Assembly: GCA_023678885.1 (NCBI GenBank)
Contig: JAHCLQ010000835.1
Span: 186,001-250,000, forward strand
DNA: 64,000 nt
Direction: 5' to 3'
DNA from: Pogostemon cablin
Lineage: Eukaryota > Streptophyta > Magnoliopsida > Lamiales > Lamiaceae
Shown here: positions 31,773 to 42,298 of the stretch, in pieces
How the letters are laid out: every line of letters starts with the position of its first letter
How positions within the stretch are numbered: position 1 is the stretch's first letter
The notes under the pieces: generated by a model
Databases searched by the model: none
What the model saw: only the letters and a program-made list of their open reading frames with translations
Told to the model about the DNA's origin: nothing
Translations under genes and position numbers: made by a program

Positions 31773-33518
31773 CGATGTCCTCACCCTCTCTCGAACACCC
31801 ATCACGAATTGTAAGTCCTTCATTCCAAACTCTTCCTACACTCAAATCTTCCTCTCCACATACTTCCACATCCAAGATTTGGAGGATTCAAGTCCGCATT
31901 GGGGATATTTTACTCAAAATTTTGGGAAATTATTGTTGTACATCACACGCACACCATGACCAACAAAGGTATGTTTCCCTACTTCTTTACTCCTGAATTG
32001 AAGTGATTATGCTTAATGAAGATTGGGTAAGTTGGTTAAACATAGTTTTAGTTAGATTTGAAGTGTTTAATTTTTGGTGTTTTTGTTGAAATTTCACTTG
32101 AATTGGCATGATTCGATTTACGTTGGATTGTTGAGATTTTTGTGACATTGATGATGCATATCGAGCGGGCTTGAGGTTAATTTCATATTATATATATGGG
32201 CTCGTTGCTTTGAAGTGTTGATATCGAGCAATTGAAAGTGGAAGACTTGATGCGCGTTTTCTTTGCATGCAAAATTAATCCCTAAGTATTAAGGATATCA
32301 GTTGCAGCTTAAGCAAGCAACCAAGTGAATATCGAACCCAAAAGACGGCGTATTTTCAATTTAATTATTTACTAATTAATTAAGACAAGTGTGGCAATAT
32401 AGTTTTTGGAATTTAATTATAATCTACTAAACAATTAATTAAAATAATAAATAAAATAAAATATCACTAGAAGTATACGAAAGTGGATCAAGAGAGAGAA
32501 TAGGTAGCTCTAGGATAATCCCGTTTCACTCATTAATCTCCCTTTCGTGTGTTGATGTCCGACTCTGCCTTGTGGAATATGGACGCATCACTAAACCATG
32601 CATATCTACTCTATAGACACAAGTAAACATGCGTGTAACACGTGTGAATAACCTCGGAGCAAGAGATATAACTTCACCCCCCTTTCTAGGTACTATCAGT
32701 ATCAATTATTTCTCTGGCCAATTGGTACTCTAACCCGATATGATCTCCCTTTATAGGTACTATAAAATTATCCTCTTTATCCTACTTAATAACCCGAATT
32801 CAATTCAATTAATAAGTATTCATATATGATAGTTCTAATGAAGCTTCGGAGTCCCCTCACTTAGAGTCATAATATGGAATCCTGCTCAGCAGTGAACGCA
32901 CTCAATCAATAACCAAGATATGTATTCAGACTCTACATAACAATTAATGATGCACAAAACGACTGTGAGTATGAATTAAAAAGGCACAATCATATATAAA
33001 ATAAATCCACAAGTAGTGTTGTATGGAGTTTACACACGAAAGTTCAATTAATTGGTAAAAACCTTCACAACCCTAGTTCTACCAAAAAGGCTCTAGCCCA
33101 TGATGTTACAAAGAACAATCATGGGTGTTGGATAGATCTTACCCATATGTCCGGAAAATTAGAAAGTAGAAGAAAAGAATTAGGAAAACCCTTGGTGTAG
33201 AGGCCTCCTTCCTTCTCTCTTCCGTCTCTTCAATTCCTCTTGGTTCTCCTTTTGATTCCACGGACGAATCTTCAAAGTGATGGATGGATGGAGGAAAGGA
33301 TGTGGATGATGGTTGGGGGGTGATCCCCCCTTGTGGGGTGTAGTATGGTTGTGGCCTCTCTTCCTCTAATCTATTGTATTGTATTCTCTTCCTCACATGA
33401 TGTGACATATATATAGGTGTGAGAAGGAAATTAAATAAGGAAAGAAATATATATGGGTGAATCATGGAGGATTATGTGATAAGGAGATAAATTAGGTAAT
33501 TTTCGGAAATTCTCGAAA

Positions 33519-33627
33519 ATTCTCGCTGGCAACTGCGCGACTTCACGATTTTGAGCATAACTTATTCCTCCAATCTTCGATTTTAGTGATTCTTGAGCTC
33601 ACGCGATCCTCTTTTCCTTGGGTTTCT
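33519..33627 (-). promoter_or_regulatory. Module shared with copia-A LTR, first copy
   Basis: ATTCTCGCTGGCAACTGCGC, CACGATTTTGAGCATAACTT, TTTTAGTGATTCTTGAG and GATCCTCTTTTCCTTGGGTT are in the same order and over the same length (109 bp) as 14,795-14,903 in copia-A, with balanced small gaps. Confidence 0.6.
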
Positions 33628-33720
33628 CTGATAAAGATCTAACAAAAACTCCAGAAATGAAGGTTTAACAAGCCATGCAATGTAGCACAGCCTTTCTGTT
33701 CTGTACAGCTCGAGTGACGT

Positions 33721-33803
33721 CACCATCTTGATCATAACTCTCTCGTTTGGAATCCAATTGGAGTGTTCTTCATTCCAAAACGACCCACTCTTCAGTGGCT
33801 TTC
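33721..33803 (-). promoter_or_regulatory. Module shared with copia-A LTR, second copy
   Basis: CACCATCTTGATCATAACTC ... CCAAAACGACCCACTCTTCA then GTGGCTTTC aligns without gaps to 14,821-14,903. It begins 178 bp from the equivalent point of the first copy, so the module is duplicated in this LTR. Confidence 0.6.
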
Positions 33804-34421
33804 CAACCATGTATTACATCAATAGTTTTGATCTCCACAAAAATACATAAAAATTACGAAAATTGGACGTGCATTTTTCATCATCCTTGCACAAATTGCA
33901 CCTTTTCTCCAACCTTGCACTTTTGATCCTTTTTCCACCTAAAACACAACAAAATACCTCAAGTGCACCGTTTTCTCATATATATTAAATATAAGACCAT
34001 TGTGCTAATATATAACAAGAATTTCCATAAAAAGGTATTAAATTGGACACTCAAACACGCTAATTTTCACTCTCATCAGAGCATGCTTATGGTTTTTGTG
34101 AAGTTGATGTTGAAATTTAGAAGCATGTTTCATGTGTGTGGTAATTTTAAGACTATTGGTAGTCATGGTCCCATGATTGAAAGTGTTGAGCTTATATTTG
34201 TGATTATTAGATGAACACTTGAAACGTGGAGAATTAAGTTATGATTATAGCATATGAATTTGAAGTCTTGAGTAGAATTCATGCTTTGATTAGTCTTAAG
34301 AATGGTAAGCTTGCTTTATCTCTTTTGTTGTGTATTGAAGTATAGTTTTTGTAGGTAAAGAGTTTGCTTCATCTTCGAAGAGGAAGGAGACTAAGTCTCC
34401 TAGGAAAGGTGCTAGTGCTAA

Positions 34422-34828
34422 CACAACAAAAAAAGTATTTTTTAGCAACCGTATTTACCAACGGAATTCAATCCGTTGGTAATTACCAATGGATTAGCAA
34501 CAAAAATGACATTTTTGTTTTAGCAACGGAATGCCAACGGATTTATTCTCTATTTTAGCAACGAAATTCAATCAGTTGCTAATTACCAACGGATTAGCAA
34601 GGGACTCATTATATAAATTACCAACGAAATTATTAGCAACGGATTACCAACGAAATTATTTACCAACGGAATTGATTTTTCGTTGCTAAAAATTTACCAA
34701 CTACCACTTTACCAATGGAATTTTACCAACGGATTCCATTGTTAATCAATTGGTAAACCAATTTAACAATGGAATTAAGGCTTTTACCAACGGAATATTC
34801 CGTTGGTAAAAATAGTTTTTTTGTAGTG
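34422..34828. mobile_element. CACTA-type MITE, 407 bp, TSD TAA
   Basis: It starts CACAACAAAAAAAGTATTTT and ends AATAGTTTTTTTGTAGTG, inverted CACTA termini. The interior is filled with TTACCAACGG / CCGTTGGTAA and TTAGCAACGG words in both orientations, as in CACTA subterminal regions. It is flanked by TAA at 34,419-34,421 and 34,829-34,831, the 3-bp duplication diagnostic of this superfamily. Confidence 0.9.
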
Positions 34829-35392
34829 TAAGAAGTTAAAGCTCAATAAGAGGAGACCTTCCAATTTTGGTATTAAGATCGAGGATTGGGAGGAGAAGAA
34901 GGAGTTATGGGCAGCTATTGCAAGCAAGATAACGAGGACTCATTATCAAGATGATCAAGCTATGGTGGGGATGAACATTATCAACGATATCATTAGATGT
35001 TCAATCAAGTAGGGATAACCAGGTTCATTGAGATGAAGAGGGAGACATATTTCCACATCATAGCCGAGATATTGTTCACGATGAGAGTTGATCGTGGAGA
35101 TCATTATCTTCCTTATGGATTGTGGATGCAGATTGGTGGACAATTACAGCTGATGTACACGAATGAGTTTAACGAAATGGTTGATTGTGAGGATGTGCCT
35201 GAAGTGGAGCATGCTGATTTCAATGCTGATGAGTTCTGGAGGTCTATTTTGGGGAGGCAAGGATGTTATAATTCGAATACTGCTAAGGTTGCCTTCATCC
35301 GCAACCCCGTGATAGCTTATATGGACCGGATCCTGAGCAACACACTGTTTGCTCGATCCGAGGGAAGTTGTATTCCTAGGGGGAGTTGTACG

Positions 35393-36602
35393 TGTTGGCG
35401 TTCGATCGTGTGGTTAACGTAACCGTTAGGGTTCCATACGATTCTACTACTGCGGAAGCAAAAGAGCATAATCATATTACCTTTCACCAGGGTTGATGTA
35501 GAGGATGATCGACAGCAGTAGTAAACGACCTTCCGATCTTCTGCTGTATTCCCAAGTCTGATCCTGATGTTGTGTGGGCAACAAACTTTAGGATCCTCTC
35601 AATCTGCTTTCTTCCCTCTCATTCACGTGTTTTAGGCGCAACATTAGGGCTCAGGATAAGCTGAGATGACTTATATACATGGGCTACAACAGGGACCAGG
35701 AGGAGAAATTGGGTTGAGCCTCCATTGGGCTTAAGTATCCAAGCTTAGCCCAAAGCTTATACTTAAGTCCAATAATAATAATATAGTCCACTAAAATATT
35801 ATTACTGCACTGCCTTTCCAATCCCAAAATTATATTTTGGGCTCCTTCTTATTATGAGCCCGTTAGTCTCCCCATGTTTAAGATATACAATGTCCATTAA
35901 TTAATTAAGTTACTGACAACTCCATTAATTAATATCTCATCCGAGAGTAGTACCACTCAACCTCATTATCATGCCGGAATAAATCCACCTGTAGGGTTTA
36001 CATGATAATCCTTATGAGCTCCTCAAGGGGACATCATCAACCTATGACGGACACGGATTCCTTCTACAATCAACAACACACCATAGATACAACACTATTT
36101 CCCAACTCACCGAGTTTATTGATTTAATTACATATAAATCTCACCCATTGATGAATCAAAGAAATACATACTGCCCTACGTGTCGAGGTTATTGTATAGG
36201 GATTAAGAGCACGAACTTCCATAATAACAAAGATCAAGTTCTTCTATAAGTCAGTATAAGTTGAACGATCTCAGGCGGTCCTGCTCAATACACACAAAGT
36301 GCACTAATGTGATTCTATATCCAAGACAAGCTAATACCAAACTACACTACAACCATCCCGATAGAGAGTCCCTGTCTATCTCGGTTGTAAGCATCTGTTT
36401 ATACTTTATAAGGAAACCGATAATATGATCTTCCGCGTGTTGTCGCACAACATATTATCTACAGTATAAAGTAAGTGGACTGTTGCATCGAACATATAAT
36501 TAAATTATAAGACGCAATCATTTGATCATATGATTCTCATTTCAAATTAATTGTTATAACATTGTTCATACTAAAGCAAGACTTTTAGTATACAATCCAA
36601 TA
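35393..36602 (-). mobile_element. copia-A solo LTR in the env-like ORF, TSD GTACG
   Basis: It starts TGTTGGCGTTCGATCGTG and ends TATACAATCCAATA. Exact GTACG at 35,388-35,392 and 36,603-36,607. At 1210 bp it lacks about 190 bp just after CTTTCACCAGGGT, the part containing the module shared with the Athila-type LTR. Confidence 0.9.
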
Positions 36603-37455
36603 GTACGTGCTCTGGTGCATGATCAATGGAGTCCGCTTCAACGTTGCGGCTTACTTTTTCTAGCAGCTGTACAAGTTCTCTACTATTGATTTCCAGCGAG
36701 TCAACATTGGAGGGCTGATTACTTCGATAGCAGAGCATTACCGAGTTGATTTGAGCAGGCATTGGCCGATCCGAGGATATCCTGATTTGATTCTTTCATC
36801 CTGTGTTAGGATGGGATTGATTCAGAGGATGGATGATGCTTGGATGTTCATCCGTGGCAAGAATCCGCTTTCTTTTCGATTTTCACTGTCGATTGTTGAT
36901 CTTACTTCAATTCAGATCAACACCAACCTATTGATGGATACCTCGGAGCATAGGGCAATTTCCAAGACTTGTTTGGAAGAGGGAAATTGGAGACTTTTGG
37001 CTGAGATGCACTTGCAGGGAGTCCTCATTGATGAGGATATGATTTTGGTTGGTGATCCAGCTGATTTCATCGATGAGGATAAGCCACGGCAGCCAGCGTT
37101 TGTGTATCCGGAGATGGATTTGCCTCCGATACCGCCACCACAGTAGCAACAACCACAACATGAGTATTTTGAGCCACCACTGCAGCAGCAGGATTTCTGG
37201 GAGGCCCAGGATCACTTCTATAGGGAGCAGTTCAGATTGATGAACGAGTATTTCGCCACCTTGAATGCGAACCAGCAAGAAACAAATCGAGAGCTAGCAT
37301 TAGCGAATTCAAATTATGCTGCGCTCAACCATCTATATGATGGTCTGGATCAGAGATTGGGAGAGGTGGATAGGAAATTATATAATCTTCATAGGGATTT
37401 CGATTATTGGCGCATGGAGATAAGTGATGATGATGATGATGCTCCGGAGGATTAG

Positions 37456-38800
37456 TGGCGCCAGGTTTTTTAACCTTTTCTGTTTCCTCTCATCTCCATT
37501 CTCTTTTTTCACTTTACAGGTTGAGTGATTGTGAGTGGTGTTGAGTGTTTGATTGTGATTCATGCTTGGGTGCTCTGTATTGATATTGATTGATGATGAT
37601 GGATTCATTGGTTATGTTTGATTTGGATGTGATCGGATTTATTTGAAGAGTATGATGTTACTTCTTGAATATGCATGAGCACTTGTTTTTTATGCATGTT
37701 GATTTTATTAATGATGGCATATACTTCTATTGCTTGTAGTTTATTTGAATATTGATGTTGATTGCATGCTTTGAAGAGTGCTTAGGAATCTATTACCCAT
37801 GTGAGAATTTGAGCCTATTAATCATGCTACATGATTCCATGATAGTTTATTCTTGTGAGTATCATTCGTATGTTCGTATTCTAGAACTTGGCTTGGAGTC
37901 TTGTTTAAAATTTATGATTGATAGATACTAGGATATGATCTTAGGCTGTTATTGTTTAAATTGAGCCACTTAGCAAAATTTCCTACCTTATAATATTAAT
38001 CATTGGAAGCCCCGTTGAGCCTTTAAAGTTTTTCTTTGGAAAACCTATGATAAATAGCCTTTATTTACCTATACTTGAGCTTTAAATACCCTATTTACTA
38101 GTAGAGAGTTGAAGTGAATAAATTGCTAGTTCGTGTGAAGAAAAAAGAAGGAAAAGTTTGCATAGTGATGAGAATAAAATTGTGGTTAAATCTTGTTGAG
38201 GGGTAGTGTCTGAAACTGGTACCCTAATTGCTTAAAAGGGTAGTGCCCGAAATTGGTACTCTTGTACTTGAAAGAAGAAAGATGTTGATTCCAAGTGAAG
38301 CCGGATACGAAGTATTGAAAGATAAGCGAGAATGATGGGGGAGGATAAGTATTAATGCTGATTGATGAAAAGCAAAACTCCAAGGTAATTCTCTACTAGT
38401 GAATTAGTCACTTTATCTATATTCTCCTACCTTACCAAAGAGCCAACATTACAACCCAAAGAACAAGTCCTTTGTGATCCTAGTGTTGAAACGATTATAA
38501 ATTGATTTTTGAGACCCTTGCCAAGCTTATAGTTACGCGAATTTATGAATTGATTTTGAGCGTATATACTAACCCTTTGAAAGTGTACATCTTTTACACT
38601 TGAGCGTGAGAGTAAACACTTACCTAGTGAGCTAGATGAATTTGCACTCGTAGAAGTATTGTGGTTGATTGATATAGTTGCATGGATGAAAGTTTTTAAT
38701 TAATATTATTGCATGTGTTAGAATAAGTTGTGATAAGGACTTTGTGATTACACTCTCTTGCCTAGTTTGGATTGTCGTTGCCTCGGGATGAGCAACATGT
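37456..38800 (+). other. Athila-like 3' untranslated internal region; no gene
   Basis: 1.3 kb between the env-like stop and the polypurine tract without open frames of note. It ends with TTGCCTCGGGATGAGCAACA before the tract. Confidence 0.6.
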
Positions 38801-38812
38801 AAGTTTGGGGGT
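38801..38812 (+). other. Athila-like polypurine tract
   Basis: AAGTTTGGGGGT immediately precedes the LTR start TGATGAGAG at 38,814. It is the second-strand primer site. Confidence 0.85.
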
Positions 38813-38813
38813 T

Positions 38814-40458
38814 TGATGAGAGTGATAATTCACATATTGAAAGCTCTGATTTATGTGGAAATTGAGTACAATTTGGTTTATTATTGAGGCGAATCGGGTT
38901 GTTTATAGAAAAGCCTTGAATCAGATGCTAATGAGGCTATTTGAGTGTATTTGTACAGTAACACAAGTCTTAAGTGCTAGGAATTGGAAGACATGCTTTT
39001 CGAGGTAATTTCTGAAGTGTCGTTCGACCTGGAGGAGTTGTTCGACCAGAATCAGTGAAGTCGAACAATGGGTATAAGTCGAACAAAAGGCATTTCAGCT
39101 TACAGAGAGGTCATTCGACTAGTGAAGTCTGTTCGACCAAAATAAGTTGGGTCGAACAAAGAAAGTCAAGTCGAACAGGGAGTAGAGACGAAGTTCAGAT
39201 TACAGACGTGCCATTCGTCCAGCGTTTGACCAAGAGATCCCGTTCGACCATGCCAAGTCTGGTCGAATGACGATGTATCAGCTCCAAAAAGTCGGGATTT
39301 TCACCTCCAGTGCATGCTTGTGCGTGTTTTCGACGAAAAAGCCTAGTACAGATCCATGAGGAGAAGTAAGAAGTATAAAAGGGGTGCCGATCACACCAAA
39401 AAGGGGAGTTAGATTCCACATCCATCCTACACCACATCCAAACCCTAACTCCATCCGTAGGAGTGGTAGAGAGAGATTTGTGCAGCGAATCAAGTGAGAA
39501 CCAAGTGAAGATTCAAGACGGAGCGAGAAGCTACAACGCCCACATCTAGGGTTTATTTCGCAACTTAATCTATCTTGTAATTTTCAAGACTATGGGTAAG
39601 ATCTATCCAATCACCATGAACATTCTTCGAAGCGTTATGGGCTAGAACCACTTTGGTAGTTCTAGGGTTATGAAGGTTTTTATCTAGTTAATTGAACTTC
39701 CGTGTGTATACTCCGTACAACACTACTTGTGGATTTATTTTATATAAGACTATACTTTATTAATTCATACTTAGAGTTGTTTGTGCATCATTAACTGTTA
39801 TGTAGAGTCTGAATACATATCTGGGTTATTGATTGAGTGCATTCAATGCTGAGCAGGACTCCGAAACTTCATTAGAACTATCTTATATAATTACTTATTA
39901 ATTGAATTGAATTCGGGTTAATAAGTAGGATAAAGAGGATAATTATTTAGTACCTATAAAGGGAGATCATATTAGGTTAGAGTACTAACTGCACGGGAAA
40001 TAATTGATACTGATAGTTCCTAGAAATGGGAGCGTAATTATAGCTCTTGCTCTAAAGTAATTCACACGTGTTACACACTTGTCTGCTTGTGTCTATAGAG
40101 TAGATTTGCATGGTTTAGTGATGCATCCATATTCTAAAAGGTAGAGTCGGACATTGACATACGGAAGGGAGAATAATTAGTGAAATTGGATGGCCCGAAG
40201 AGCTACCTATCTTCTCACTTGAGCAACTCTCGTTTATTCTCTACTGTTATTTATTTTAATTGCTACTTTAATTAATTGTTTATTTATTACTGAATCATTA
40301 CAACTTTATTACCATATTAGTCTTAATAAGATTAGATTATAATTAAATTAATAATAATACGTCCTTTGGCTTCGATAATCACTTGGTCGCTTATCAAAGC
40401 TACAATACCATCCTTAATACTTAGGGATTAATATTGTGTGTTGAGAAAATGCTCATCA
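38814..40458 (+). repeat. Athila-like 3' LTR, 1645 bp
   Basis: TGATGAGAGTGATAATTCAC ... GAAAATGCTCATCA. The ends are inverted repeats (TGATGAG / CTCATCA). TTCGACC/GGTCGAA modules at 39,023-39,268 and TATA box TATAAAAG at 39,374-39,381. The open frames inside it have no recognisable product. Confidence 0.9.
39023..39268 (+). repeat. TTCGACC/GGTCGAA modules in 3' LTR
   Basis: Same as 14,270-14,515: TTACAGA at 39,101 and 39,203, forward motifs TTCGACC at 39,023, 39,040 and 39,132, inverted GGTCGAA at 39,150 and 39,261. Confidence 0.75.
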
Positions 40459-41195
40459 CCGCACCAACTCCTCCTTGAACAACAACGTCATTATTGCTCT
40501 ACCGTTAGCAATTACCGAGCCATTGCACCACCGTAATTACTGCACCATTGCTACACCTTGAGCAAAAATAGTCTGTACCGATATGACGTCGCTGCCTTTT
40601 ACCGCCAAGCTACACCAGGTTTGTCCGAACCCTTTTCCTACTGAAAATGTCGTCACTTGAAGCAGATTCCAACCTTCCAGAACTCACGATGCTCTTCCAC
40701 TTGTCGGTCCGCTACTCTTTACCGATCTAGCGCCCCCGATACCAAGTACCACATCGCCATCTTCCCCATTGAATCGTGGCTTCCCCCACGCCACTAGTCA
40801 TTACTAGAAAACTTGTTCCTTTCAAACCTCCTTGAGCCGACATCCTTGGAAAATTCTATGCCGCTGTTAAGCCAACTCCCGGAAGTCCCAACAATTCACA
40901 TTACTGCAGGTCCAAGAACTCTACCAAAAACTGTTGTCCTACAAATCCTACCCTTTGCCACACCACTATCGCCACAGCTCGGCGTCTTTCACTGCATGGA
41001 AGGAGATGCCACCGCATCCGGCTGATCTTCTGACCCCCTTGTGCCACTAGCTTTTCCCACTTCTTTCATGCCACCCTTAGCCTAATGAATAACCCTCTTC
41101 ACCTCATAAAGTCTTTTCAGATGTGGAAGGTCAGACTGTGCTGTAACCACAGAGCATACTAAGAACTTTACAAGCGCCCGAACCGGGCTCACCAG
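40459..41195 (-). other. copia-B internal region, 5' part
   Basis: Follows the primer site on the minus strand. It is richer in C on the plus strand and contains repeats of the type ACCGTNAGCAATTACCG. No gag domain is found, and the small plus-strand frame at 40,813-41,025 has no recognisable features. Confidence 0.5.
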
Positions 41196-41207
41196 GCTCT
41201 GATACCA
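41196..41207 (-). promoter_or_regulatory. copia-B primer-binding site, tRNA-iMet
   Basis: The plus strand reads GCTCTGATACCA, i.e. TGGTATCAGAGC on the minus strand, two bases from the LTR. Confidence 0.95.
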
Positions 41208-41209
41208 CT

Positions 41210-41628
41210 TGTTGGGATAAGCAGATCTCCATTCATTCCTAAGGGACAAATAAAGAAGAGCATAAAAAACACAATACAAGAATTTAAGTGGAAAACTCCA
41301 AAACCGGAGAAAAACCAATGGCAGAGTAAATATCACTATGTGAAAATTTTTACAATTATACAAAATTTCTCTCTTCTGACCCCAATCCCTACACTCTTAC
41401 AAATATTTTACTAATTCAAACCTTTCTCCCCATTCTCACAACCGAGAATCCAAGAAAGAAATTTAAGAAGAATCAAATACAAAGATTAAAGTGTACTTGA
41501 TTGGTGCACTTGACATCAACTCTAAAGGCCTCCTTATATAGCACCAGGATCCCTCTCCTTTACTCTTCATCTGATGTGGGACAAAGAAATAAAAGAAATC
41601 TTTCTTTTATTCTTGATAAAAACCAACA
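41210..41628 (-). repeat. copia-B 5' LTR (right end)
   Basis: TGTTGGGATAAGCAGATCTC ... AAAAACCAACA, 419 bp, collinear with 12,374-12,792. Minus-strand TATA (CTATATAAGG) near 41,533. Confidence 0.9.
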
Positions 41629-41774
41629 GTGTATCCCATGTTCACAACTACATGGTTATGATGATTTAGGACTAATTAAGTACCTAAAGTGCAGGGAAAA
41701 AACAAATCTACAACCTAGGAGGTTATGAGTTTGTTTTAATCGACTAATCCACATATTAAGTTAGTCAATCAAAT

Positions 41775-41944
41775 AACCAGGTAGGCTAGCCCACCTGGCC
41801 ACTGGGCTCTCCACTTAAGTGAGAGACCCAAGTTCGATTCTCATTGGGAACGAATTAGGAGAGGTGATATAAGGAGCCTTGGAGAAGGGAAAGTAAGGGT
41901 GCTTGTACTAACTATACTAACAACTAACATTTACCGATAAAAAA
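41775..41944 (+). mobile_element. tRNA-derived SINE with 17-bp target duplication
   Basis: Polymerase III promoter boxes are visible: A box TAGCCCACCTGG at 41,787-41,798 and B box GTTCGATTC at 41,832-41,840, 34 bp apart. The body ends in an A-rich tail. AAGTTAGTCAATCAAAT is repeated exactly at 41,758-41,774 and 41,945-41,961, as expected of LINE-driven insertion. Confidence 0.9.
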
Positions 41945-41963
41945 AAGTTAGTCAATCAAATTC

Positions 41964-42197
41964 AAGGTTTAAAATATTCCAAAATATCCTCGATGTTTCC
42001 AAGATATATCCATTTATGGAGAGTACCGATATCTATATTGGGGAAAAATATATTTCTATTCTGACATCAAGGAAATATTGAGAAATATCGATATCGATTT
42101 GTCACAGTTCAAATTTTTTGGATGTTGAGATATATCGAGGAAATGTCCATGAAATATCGAAAAATTATCTATAATTTAAAAGAATTTTATAAGGTGG
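41964..42197 (+). mobile_element. Truncated copy of the AAGGTTTAAAA foldback element
   Basis: Starts AAGGTTTAAAATATTCCAAA and matches 42,924-43,165 (phrases TTTATGGAGAGTA, TTTGTCACAGTTCAAA, GGATGTTGAGATATATCGAG). The right end is missing. Confidence 0.6.
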
Positions 42198-42298
42198 CAA
42201 AGATAAAATTCATTTAAGCTATAGAAATTAATCTGACTTTAATTTATGCTGATTTTTGGAAGTTGAATTAGGCCAAATTTTGTATAGAAAAAGATATA

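Larger units (their letters stand above)
32248..34078 (-). mobile_element. Athila-related solo LTR, minus strand, 1.83 kb
   Basis: On the plus strand it reads TGATGCGCG ... CACTCTCATCA, i.e. TGATGAGAG ... CATCA on the minus strand, the same termini as the 3' LTR at 38,814. Its 3' half (32,280-33,135 region) is the reverse complement of the last ~740 bp of that LTR. Its 5' half is unrelated to it and lacks TTCGACC words. A minus-strand TATA (CTATATATATG) lies near 33,407-33,417. No clear target duplication (AGACT against GAGCA). Confidence 0.8.
31956..37455 (+). pseudogene. Athila env-like / ORF-1-type gene, predicted spliced, broken by three insertions
   Basis: A short first exon with ATG 31,956-31,958 ends at a donor AAAG/GTATGT (31,968). 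An acceptor TTTTTGTAG at 34,354 leads in phase into a lysine/serine-rich start (SSKRKETKSPRKGASA) at 34,363. Later pieces include IEDWEEKKELWAAIASKITR, EMKRETYFHIIAEILFTMRV (34,997-35,360, one base out of frame), NIGGLITSIAEHYRVDLSRH (near 36,700), and a glutamine-rich, coiled-coil and acidic tail (DDDDDAPED, stop 37,453-37,455). GGLIT-I-A and the position after pol resemble the ATHILA ORF-1 family. Breaks: solo LTR in the intron (32,248-34,078), CACTA MITE (34,422-34,828), copia-A LTR (35,393-36,602), one frameshift near 34,995 and stops such as TAG 37,144-37,146. Family assignment is moderate; the splice prediction is inference. Confidence 0.6.
14060..40458 (+). mobile_element. Athila-like Ty3/gypsy retrotransposon, heavily nested and deleted
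   Basis: Plus orientation. 5' LTR pieces at 14,060-14,674 and 26,321-26,617; gag-pol remnants 26,618-30,904; an extra G-rich tract at 31,075-31,093; a broken env-like ORF 31,956-37,455; a polypurine tract at 38,801-38,812; 3' LTR 38,814-40,458. It is flanked by CCGTA (14,055-14,059) and CCGCA (40,459-40,463), a 5-bp duplication with one mismatch. The gag-pol wording (PNNQENMNYPWNYNNR, NAITLRSG, PLILGRPFLATAGAMIDIQ) is typical of the Athila lineage. Inserted into it are the copia-A cluster, an Athila-related solo LTR, a CACTA MITE and a copia-A solo LTR. Confidence 0.85.
12374..41628 (-). mobile_element. copia-B: short Ty1/copia element, outermost layer of the nest
   Basis: Two 419-bp LTRs (12,374-12,792 and 41,210-41,628) in minus orientation, with a tRNA-iMet primer site beside the right one and a purine-rich tract beside the left one. 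They are flanked by GTGTG (12,369-12,373) and GTGTA (41,629-41,633), a 5-bp duplication with one mismatch. Once the inserted Athila-like element and the copia-A solo LTR are removed, only about 1.18 kb of internal sequence remains, with no recognisable gag or pol. It was therefore probably a non-autonomous copia derivative of about 2 kb. Confidence 0.75.

Noticed and set aside
32248..34078. Target-site duplication for the Athila-related solo LTR
   Set aside because: Flanks AGACT and GAGCA do not match and no shifted boundary gives a convincing pair.
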